Assembly (NCBI RefSeq): GCF_900155985.1
Contig: NZ_FTMA01000010.1
Span: forward strand, 1 to 64,000
Direction: 5' to 3'
From: Maribacter ulvicola
GTDB taxonomy: Bacteria > Bacteroidota > Bacteroidia > Flavobacteriales > Flavobacteriaceae
Length of the DNA stretch: 64,000 nt
A model generated the notes under the pieces. The model was given only the letters and a program-made list of their open reading frames with translations. It made no database searches and was not told where the DNA came from. Position numbers and translations under genes: made by a program. This document shows, piece by piece, positions 45,807 through 52,562 of this stretch (the stretch's first letter is position 1; the number at the start of each line of letters is the position of its first letter).

Positions 45807-46922
45807 CTAGCACAAAGTTAATAGAAAACCTATAAATGATCCACCAATAACAATAAATGCACTGTTCATTTTCTTAAAGACAAATACAATTATTAAACTT
45901 AATACCGCAATTAAAATTGTACGCCAATCTGTCAACGTTTCTTTTCCCATCTCTACACAAACTGCTACGATAACAGCAACCGCTGCAATATTTACAGCAT
46001 CTAAAAAAGCTACTACAACTTTCGATTTTCTCATTTTTGGAATAAGCGGATTGAGTATAGCAACAAAAATGAAAGAAGGAAGAAAAATACCGATTGTTGC
46101 CGCTATGGCGCCCCAAAAACCGCCTAATTGCCACCCAATAAATGTAGCGGTTGATAAAACTGGACCAGGTGTAAATTGACCAACAGCCACAGCATCTATT
46201 AATTCTTGTCTGCTTAGTAAACCTGTAGCAACTAATTCCGCATCTAAAAAGGCAAATAACACATAACCACTACCATAAAGCAAAGCACCTACTTTAAAGA
46301 ACGTCCATAGAATCTTTAGAGTATTTGGTGTTATTACTACTTGTAAAAGAAGAAATGGAGTAAAACTATTTAATGCGTTTTTTGAGTTTTTAACAAAGTA
46401 TAGCATTAAACCTAAAAGACCACAAGCAAATAACGCTAAAATTTCATTTGCCCCTAGTAAACAAGCAATTAAGGTTAGAACACCTAATACACCGAGTTCA
46501 ATATTTTTTAATGCTTTTTTACCAAGTCGATATACCGCTCCTAGAATAATGGCGATTACCGCTGGTTTTATACCATAAAGGAATGGTTCAACTTTTGGTA
46601 GTTGTCCGTACTGTTGATATAACCAAGCAAAAATCATTGTAATGACAACAGCAGGAAAAACAAAACAGGCACCCGCAACAATCAATCCTTTCCAACCTGC
46701 TCTTTCGTGACCGCAATGCATTGTCATTTCGGTAGAATTTGGTCCTGGAATTAAATTAGTTGCACCTACTAGGTCAAGAAAATGTTGTTGACTCATCCAT
46801 TTTCTTTTTTTCACAACTTCATCTTCCATCATTGCAATATGAGCTGCAGGACCGCCAAAAGCAATGCTTCCTAATTTAAAAAAAAGTTTTGCAACTTCTT
46901 TTAAGTTTTTCTTACTATCCAT
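45807..46922 (-). CDS. chrA: chromate transporter ChrA (two-domain)
   Basis: 371 residues with two homologous CHR halves. First half: LGSIAFGGPAAHIAMMEDEV and LIPGPNSTEMTMHCGHE; second half: ALLYGSGYVLFAFLDAELV and VGQFTPGPVLSTATFIGWQ. About ten hydrophobic segments. Long-chain CHR proteins export chromate or related oxyanions driven by the membrane potential. The start overlaps the end of the upstream PAP2 gene by 22 nt, so expression is coupled. Confidence 0.92.
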   Translation of the reverse strand: MDSKKNLKEVAKLFFKLGSIAFGGPAAHIAMMEDEVVKKRKWMSQQHFLDLVGATNLIPGPNSTEMTMHCGHERAGWKGLIVAGACFVFPAVVITMIFAWLYQQYGQLPKVEPFLYGIKPAVIAIILGAVYRLGKKALKNIELGVLGVLTLIACLLGANEILALFACGLLGLMLYFVKNSKNALNSFTPFLLLQVVITPNTLKILWTFFKVGALLYGSGYVLFAFLDAELVATGLLSRQELIDAVAVGQFTPGPVLSTATFIGWQLGGFWGAIAATIGIFLPSFIFVAILNPLIPKMRKSKVVVAFLDAVNIAAVAVIVAVCVEMGKETLTDWRTILIAVLSLIIVFVFKKMNSAFIVIGGSFIGFLLTLC

Positions 46923-47446
46923 TCTTTTGAAATTGGTTTGATTAATAGACTAAACATAAAACCTATTAAAATTGAAGTTACTATATCAGAGATAAAATGA
47001 GCACCTAATACCATTCTAGAATAGGCTACTAAAAAAGCCCAAATAAAAACAAGTATCACATAGTATTTCTTTAATGAAAAGAGTACTAAGCTAAATGCTA
47101 AAGTAAAAGCAATTGCGGTGTGACCTGATGGAAAAGAAAAGGTACTTGTTTCATATAATTGAATGATGGTAGGGTGGGATACAAATGGGCGTGGTCTCTT
47201 AACAGCATATTTTAAAATTAAACTGAATGTTGAGGAAGCTATAAATATTAATAAAAGGCTGTAATACTTTATTTGGAATGGCTTTACTTTATTTTTAATA
47301 TAAAATAGACCAATAAAACCTAATAGCATAATTGAAATAATGAAGGTAGATGAAGAAATCCAATAAAATAAAGGATCTAAAAAAATGATTCTATTTGCTT
47401 GAATCCATTTTAAAAATTCATAATCGATTTGTAAAAAGAAATTCAT
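46901..47446 (-). CDS. PAP2-family membrane phosphatase
   Basis: 181 residues, five or six helices. Phosphatase motifs: KYAVKRPRP, FPSGHTAIAF and SRMVLGAHFISDIV, holding the catalytic His pair and Arg. Acts on a lipid pyrophosphate or phosphate at the periplasmic face. Its start overlaps the stop of doxX by 4 nt (ATGA type) and its end overlaps chrA. Confidence 0.9.
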   Translation of the reverse strand: MNFFLQIDYEFLKWIQANRIIFLDPLFYWISSSTFIISIMLLGFIGLFYIKNKVKPFQIKYYSLLLIFIASSTFSLILKYAVKRPRPFVSHPTIIQLYETSTFSFPSGHTAIAFTLAFSLVLFSLKKYYVILVFIWAFLVAYSRMVLGAHFISDIVTSILIGFMFSLLIKPISKEWIVRKT

Positions 47447-47910
47447 TTGATTTTGTACATATTTTTATCTAACGACCAAAAACCACCTCCTTTTATTATT
47501 AAGAAGAGGCTACCCATCCACATTGCTAAATCTGTGCGTACTTCGTGAGCAAAACTCCATACTCCATAGTTACTCAATTCTCGAAGATTGAATGGTCTAA
47601 AACTTTCACCAAAGGCAATCGGAATTTTTGTTATAATTATGGCTACTGTCATATTGATAAGCATTCCTAAAGCAGCTACACGAGTGAAAAGACCGAAAAG
47701 CAATAATAAACCACATAGAATTTCACAAACACCAACTAAATTGCCCCAAATGTCAGGATTTGAAAACCCCATTTTTTCAAATCTTCCTACACCCCTAATG
47801 GTAGGAAATAAGAATTTTTGAATACCTTCCGATAGAAAAACAGCACCAACCATTAAGCGAATAATGATGGTTGTTTTTGATATATCAGTACTAACTTTTT
47901 TTTTAAACAT
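47443..47910 (-). CDS. DoxX-family membrane protein
   Basis: 155 residues from the ATG at 47910 (the longest frame opens with TTG at 47919). Four helices with the family start IIIRLMVGAVFLSEGIQKFL and GVCEILCGLLLLFGLFTRVA. DoxX-type proteins are linked to thiosulfate:quinone oxidoreductase or redox stress. The start is one base after the stop of the upstream PAP2 gene. Role in metal stress is inferred from the operon. Confidence 0.85.
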   Translation of the reverse strand: MFKKKVSTDISKTTIIIRLMVGAVFLSEGIQKFLFPTIRGVGRFEKMGFSNPDIWGNLVGVCEILCGLLLLFGLFTRVAALGMLINMTVAIIITKIPIAFGESFRPFNLRELSNYGVWSFAHEVRTDLAMWMGSLFLIIKGGGFWSLDKNMYKIK

Positions 47911-47911
47911 T

Positions 47912-48490
47912 TTAAGCAATTTTTTTTATCAATATGGGATTATACGTTTTATAAATTCGAGCTACTATCCAAGCTATTGGTATACTTAAAATCGTTGGAA
48001 CTATTATGTCCGATGGATAATGAACACCAAGATAAACTCTACTAAGGCTTACAAAGATTGCCCAAGGAATAAGCACGTATGGTATCCATTTTAATTTCTC
48101 TTTAGCCACTAATGTCAAGTAAAATGCTAATGAAAATACATTGGCTGCGTGAGAAGAAATAAAACCGAACTTACCACCTCTATAATCATTTACTAAATGA
48201 AGTTTACCTGTCAAATAAGGACTATGGCTTGGCCGCAATCTTTCGAAAAATGGTTTAAATATGCCTGAAGCTAATTGGTCACTTATTGTTATCAGTAATG
48301 CTATTAACAGAATCATCAATATTGCGTCCCTTTTATATTTCCATATTAACAGAAATGACAATATCATATAAAATGGCAGCCAAGTGAATGTACCTGTTGC
48401 AAACCACATTACAGCATCCCAAAATAGATTGTGATTACCATTCAGCCATAATAGAATTTCAATGTCTATCTGATTAATAAATTCTATCAT
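47912..48490 (-). CDS. PAP2-family membrane phosphatase
   Basis: 192 residues, with motifs FKPFFERLRPSHSP, GFISSHAANVFSLAF and SRVYLGVHYPSDI. The central motif is SSHAAN, not the PSGH of the neighbouring paralogue, a form seen in lipid phosphate phosphatases such as lipid-A or undecaprenyl-pyrophosphate phosphatases. Its ATG overlaps the stop codon of the cytochrome gene by one base. Confidence 0.9.
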   Translation of the reverse strand: MIEFINQIDIEILLWLNGNHNLFWDAVMWFATGTFTWLPFYMILSFLLIWKYKRDAILMILLIALLITISDQLASGIFKPFFERLRPSHSPYLTGKLHLVNDYRGGKFGFISSHAANVFSLAFYLTLVAKEKLKWIPYVLIPWAIFVSLSRVYLGVHYPSDIIVPTILSIPIAWIVARIYKTYNPILIKKIA

Positions 48491-48966
48491 TATTTTCTAA
48501 TTGGTGATTGTCTATAAAGCGGTTTTTTTATAGTAAAGCTTGGCACTTTTTCCATTGCGTGGCAACTAATGCAGTTATTGGTGAAGATTTGGAAATTTTT
48601 GTTGAATACAAGGGTATCTCTTTTTTCGAGTGCTTTTTCCATTTCTGGAATTGCAACGGTTAAGAAATGTTCTGCGGATTTTGCACGTTTGGGTCTTCTT
48701 TTCAAGCCGTTCTCAATCGCTTTTCTGATTTTTTCAATTTGGTAATCAGCATATTCCCAATTTTCATCTTGTCCTGCCCAATACAGTTCTTGATAGCGAT
48801 ATCCTGTTTCTACCATTGCCATATCAAAACCCCTAAATTGGTTTTCGATGGTTTCAATTTTTTCTTGTTCCGTACCTTTTATCCATTTTCCCTCTACTAT
48901 TTGTTCTTGGTTTTCTGCATAAGAAGAAAGTAAAAGTACAGTGAGAATATATGTTAGCCATTTCAT
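48490..48966 (-). CDS. small periplasmic cytochrome c-like protein
   Basis: 158 residues from the ATG at 48966 (the longest frame begins with GTG). Signal peptide MKWLTYILTVLLLSSYA; helical body; a single heme motif CISCH near the C-terminus (NNCISCHAMEKVPSF). A distal Met is available in HAMEK. First gene of the cyt c-PAP2-DoxX-PAP2-chrA-sigZ operon. Probably an electron carrier or heme sensor in the periplasm; exact family not recognised. Confidence 0.78.
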   Translation of the reverse strand: MKWLTYILTVLLLSSYAENQEQIVEGKWIKGTEQEKIETIENQFRGFDMAMVETGYRYQELYWAGQDENWEYADYQIEKIRKAIENGLKRRPKRAKSAEHFLTVAIPEMEKALEKRDTLVFNKNFQIFTNNCISCHAMEKVPSFTIKKPLYRQSPIRK

Positions 48967-49004
48967 ATGTTGTGATTTTAACACGATGTAAAATTATACA
49001 ACAT

Positions 49005-49025
49005 ATAGACTACAGTGTGGTCTAT
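49005..49025. promoter_or_regulatory. candidate operator upstream of the cytochrome c gene
   Basis: Inverted repeat ATAGAC-N9-GTCTAT with an inner ACTACA/TGTGGT near-palindrome, similar in form to BlaI/CopY-type operators. It lies 39-59 nt upstream of the ATG at 48966 and 19 nt short of the regulator stop at 49044. No BlaI/CopY gene is in the window. Confidence 0.35.
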
Positions 49026-49043
49026 TTGAAAAACGTATGGTAC

Positions 49044-49862
49044 TTAATCATTTGACTTACGAAACTCAATTGGGGTATTCCCTACATTTCTTTTGAAGTA
49101 TTTAGAAAAATGAGAGTTATCTTTAAAATCAAGTTTATCTGCAATTTCACCAACCCTTAAATCAGTATAAAGCAAAAGACGTTTTGCCTCATTAATAATG
49201 TAATTAGAAATTACCGCTGCAGAAGATTTACCTGTTTCTTTTCTGCATACTGCATTTAAATTTTGTGGAGTAGTATTTAATAGTTTTGCATAATGGCTTA
49301 CCTTATTTGTAAGTTCATTTTCTTTACTTAAAAGTAAGTTTAATTTTTGATAGATAGAACTGCATTCTATTTTAGAATTATTTGGAGATACCGATTCTAG
49401 AAACTTTGCTAATAGTGCTTTTAATAAGCCCTCTATTATCTGACGATTTTTTACTTTCTTCTCTTCATTTTCCTGCAGTAAAATGTTAGAAATATCAACT
49501 ATGGTGGTGTCCGTAGGAAACAGACAAGTTAAGGCACTTAATTCTGCAACTAGCTTTTTGATGTCTTTATCTAAACAATTGTCAATAAATGCTTTCTTAA
49601 TAATAAAAACAAACCCCTCTGGTTTAGATTTTATATCCCAAAAGTGAATATGTTCTTTTCGTATATTGAAAATTACCGGTGCCTGAATTTTATATTCTGT
49701 AGTATCAATAGTATGTGACCCAGATCCTTTGGTTAGAAAAATAATTTCAAAATATCCATTATGTCTGTGTGGGGCTGTCTTTCTTATCTCTTGTTTAAAT
49801 CGAGAGACTTTTAACCCTGTATTCTGTTTTACCTTATCTTTTATTATAAGTTCTGTTTTCAT
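49044..49862 (-). CDS. AraC-family transcriptional regulator with cupin sensor
   Basis: 272 residues. N-terminal cupin (about 15-100: APHRHNGYFEIIFLTKGSGS, IRKEHIHFWDI) and two C-terminal helix-turn-helix motifs (YAKLLNTTPQNLNAVCRK and IADKLDFKDNSHFSKYFKRN, then TPIEFR). A soluble regulator responding to a small ligand. It lies directly upstream of the metal operon in the same direction, with a palindrome between, so it may control that operon; the ligand is unknown. Confidence 0.9.
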   Translation of the reverse strand: MKTELIIKDKVKQNTGLKVSRFKQEIRKTAPHRHNGYFEIIFLTKGSGSHTIDTTEYKIQAPVIFNIRKEHIHFWDIKSKPEGFVFIIKKAFIDNCLDKDIKKLVAELSALTCLFPTDTTIVDISNILLQENEEKKVKNRQIIEGLLKALLAKFLESVSPNNSKIECSSIYQKLNLLLSKENELTNKVSHYAKLLNTTPQNLNAVCRKETGKSSAAVISNYIINEAKRLLLYTDLRVGEIADKLDFKDNSHFSKYFKRNVGNTPIEFRKSND

Positions 49863-50277
49863 TTGTAAAATCTATCCATATAAATTGGTTACCTACCTTG
49901 CATTCAAATAATTCAATGAATACACCTAAGTTTCATATTATAGGTCTTCCTTAAAATAGGACAATTCATAACTCGAATTTACTAACTTTAAATGCAAACT
50001 GTTACAATGGAAAACAGCAAATTTAGCGAGAGAACGATGTCATTTAAAATAACTACGATGGATAAAAGCGGCTTTAATAAGCTTTTTTTATACCATATTG
50101 GCAACTGACAATGAATTTTGAATGTATTAGAGAAGTACTTTTCAAGAACTGGTGCACAATTGTAAAGCAGTCTTTACGATCTTGGCAATAAGGGTCTGAC
50201 CTTAAATAAAAGTCAAACCCTAGTTATTTTCAATTTACCTAGTTTGCGGGATAGTATTCTATTTCAATATCAAAACA
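49863..50277. other. intergenic region between the AraC gene and region F
   Basis: 415 nt containing the AraC promoter and a hairpin at 50191-50221. A 38-codon plus-strand frame (49992-50108) is present but has no support; see rejected items. Confidence 0.4.
50191..50221 (-). terminator. candidate terminator of the region F operon
   Basis: Arms 50191-50200 (AGGGTCTGAC) and 50211-50221 pair over about 10 bp with one wobble; 57 nt after the SASA-esterase stop. The U-run in the minus transcript is poor, so confidence is limited. Confidence 0.45.
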
Positions 50278-51072
50278 CTATTTATTTATTAGATTTTCAA
50301 ATTCTTGCGCATACCTTTTACCTAATAATATATAAGATTCCCTATCAAAATGTACCATATGATGGTCTATAGATTTACAATCACTACTTTCAGCAAAACC
50401 AGTATACTCAACTTTTGTTGGTAAATCTCTTAAAGCTTTTTTTACTTGGTCTATTTTTTTTAATCTTTCTTTAGAATTATGGTCTTTTCCCGTGCCATAA
50501 AATTCAGCTAAATTCCCTACAATAAAAGCAAGTTTAGGTTTATTTAAATCTGAACGTAGATCTATAATTAGCTGATGTAGTTTGTCTTCATAGGAATTGG
50601 CCAACTCCTCATTAACGGTATCCGATTCACCTTGATGCCACAAAACCCCTTTAATTATCCCTTCATTTTCGGCAAATAATGCTTTTTTAACAGCATCATT
50701 ATACGTCTTGGTTCCTTTGTTCAAATCATCTATAGCAGCTCCTCCCCATGCTACCGGAATTAATTTTATAGTAACATTAGGGTGGCTTTTTAAATATTCT
50801 TTAGCAAAGGGCAATCCTAATCCAAAGCGATCAGAGGACAAACGGTTATGTAAGGGATGTGACGCAGGTTGCCATGCATAGGGCTCTGTTGCTATTGTAG
50901 GAATCATAAATACTTTATTAACCAGAATCTTGTCTTTTGGTAAGAGCTCACCATAACCCGCCATATTAGACTGCCCCATTAAAATAAAAATATGCGTTTC
51001 CTCTGTTTCTTTTGAACAGCCTAGAAGAATACTGAGACTTACACTAAATATTATTAAAATTGAAAATTTCAT
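50278..51072 (-). CDS. SASA-domain carbohydrate esterase (sialate O-acetylesterase-type lipoprotein)
   Basis: 264 residues; lipobox Cys19 (ILLGC). Catalytic Ser35 in MGQSNMAGYGE, the oxyanion region VLWHQGESD, and the Asp/His pair near DHHMVHFDRESY. This is the SGNH-like SASA/CE6-type fold, which removes acetyl groups from sugars. The ATG lies 29 nt inside the end of the GH29-like gene, a coupled overlap. Last gene of the region F operon. Confidence 0.88.
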   Translation of the reverse strand: MKFSILIIFSVSLSILLGCSKETEETHIFILMGQSNMAGYGELLPKDKILVNKVFMIPTIATEPYAWQPASHPLHNRLSSDRFGLGLPFAKEYLKSHPNVTIKLIPVAWGGAAIDDLNKGTKTYNDAVKKALFAENEGIIKGVLWHQGESDTVNEELANSYEDKLHQLIIDLRSDLNKPKLAFIVGNLAEFYGTGKDHNSKERLKKIDQVKKALRDLPTKVEYTGFAESSDCKSIDHHMVHFDRESYILLGKRYAQEFENLINK

Positions 51073-52546
51073 AAGTTTTTGTTTTCGTTTTTAATTCCCA
51101 GCACATCTCCCACATATACTTCCCAGATTTTTTTACACCTTTTAAGGTATGTCTACCCGGCATTAAATGATGATTTTCATAAATGATTTCTTGTACCTGC
51201 CTTTTATATTTATCATAAGTAGAAAATATTCCGAGTGATTTATTATCTAAGAACAACTCAATATTACCTTGGTCACGCGCTTTTGAAGTTGCAAATACAA
51301 TACTGGTCCCTGTGAAGGAATAACTAAAGGAGTCCCCGTTATTTTCAGTATAATGCACATCTTGTTCAAAAGCTCCTGTTTTTCTATCTTCCGAATATTG
51401 CCAATTACCAGTGTAAATTATTTCTTTATTAGCATTATTTACAAGCTGTAAACTTGAATACGTAGTATCTGTTGTTGTATTCATTGTTTTGCCAATAACT
51501 TGTACTTGTTTCATTTTTGCCAAGGGCCAATTTCCACTAGGGTTTATAGCAACATCCCAAGTAGAGACACCTCCATTTTCCCTAGCTTTTACGGTATGCT
51601 TTGCTACTTCTATGTCTTTAAACCTTAAATTTCTATCAACCTCTCCCCATCCGGCAAAAACGGGATCTTGTTCAGATAGAAAGGACCAACCAACGTATTG
51701 TACAAATTTTTCTCCTTTTCCTTTAGAAGATCTCGTAGTTGGCAGGGGTGGTAGTTCATTGGATTCACCCGCCGAATATTGACTATATTTATCCGGACTC
51801 GTAAATACTTCACTACCTAGTCCCGTATTTAATGCTATTATCGCATTTGGATTTCCCCGCCTAACAGCATTCCAAATTTTTGTTGCAATGGGGTAATCAT
51901 TTCCTTGTTCGTCTTTACTAATATTCCAATAACCATCAAACCACCAACCGGCAACAGTATCTCCCCATTTATTGGACAACTCTCCAATAAAATCATTGAT
52001 CCACCAATCTGGATATTTCGGAGGTGAAATTTGCTGTCCTGTCCAGCGATCGCCTACATGAGATGGTAGATAGGCTATAACTTTAATTCCCTTTTTAGTT
52101 AAAGCCTTTGCTAAATGTGTAAGTAAGTCTCTATTGGGGGTATAATCTGCCCGTAAAACACCTTCTTGATTTTCACAGCCGGGAATATTTACTGGGCAAG
52201 GTGGCGAATTAAAATCATAAACCTTACTTGTTGTTGCAAGGTATCCCCTATTTTGGGTTATTGTAAATATAACATAACCAACTCCTAGCTTCTTTACCAA
52301 ATTGGCATAGGCATTTACATCAAAATTAGCGATATAATAATCCCATTCCTCAAAACTTCGTATATCAAAATATGCTTTATCTAGCTCCCCTCCCGCTAAG
52401 TAGTGATGACTAATGCCCCATTGTGCTTCATCGTACATCCATTTAACTTCTTCAGGTAGCTTATTTCCATTATTGATTTGACCTATACAGGTACTAGTTA
52501 CCCAAAATAACGCTAAAAAAAGGGGCATCATTGTTATTCTTTTCAT
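51044..52546 (-). CDS. GH29-like (alpha-L-fucosidase superfamily) secreted protein
   Basis: 500 residues from the ATG at 52546; the longest frame opens with TTG at 52570. Signal peptide ending STCIGQ. Barrel strands KLGVGYVIFTITQNRGYL and KKGIKVIAYLPSHVG, and GWWFDGYWN, where the Asp aligns with the GH29 nucleophile. The usual GH29 N-terminal HxxG pattern is absent, and the family call rests on barrel layout. The C-terminal third (SYSFTGTSIVFATSKARDQG, IELFLDNKSLG) is a CE2-N/CBM-like beta-sandwich. It may act on fucose or a related deoxy-sugar. Confidence 0.6.
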   Translation of the reverse strand: MKRITMMPLFLALFWVTSTCIGQINNGNKLPEEVKWMYDEAQWGISHHYLAGGELDKAYFDIRSFEEWDYYIANFDVNAYANLVKKLGVGYVIFTITQNRGYLATTSKVYDFNSPPCPVNIPGCENQEGVLRADYTPNRDLLTHLAKALTKKGIKVIAYLPSHVGDRWTGQQISPPKYPDWWINDFIGELSNKWGDTVAGWWFDGYWNISKDEQGNDYPIATKIWNAVRRGNPNAIIALNTGLGSEVFTSPDKYSQYSAGESNELPPLPTTRSSKGKGEKFVQYVGWSFLSEQDPVFAGWGEVDRNLRFKDIEVAKHTVKARENGGVSTWDVAINPSGNWPLAKMKQVQVIGKTMNTTTDTTYSSLQLVNNANKEIIYTGNWQYSEDRKTGAFEQDVHYTENNGDSFSYSFTGTSIVFATSKARDQGNIELFLDNKSLGIFSTYDKYKRQVQEIIYENHHLMPGRHTLKGVKKSGKYMWEMCWELKTKTKTYEIFNFNNI

Positions 52547-52562
52547 CCCTACTGTTTTATCA

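Noticed and set aside
45874-46134. 86-codon minus frame inside chrA
   Set aside because: Cys/Ser-rich product in another frame of the well-supported chrA gene; an overlap artefact.
49992-50108. 38-codon plus-strand frame in the gap before region F
   Set aside because: Single isolated short frame opposite to all neighbours with no motif or plausible start context.
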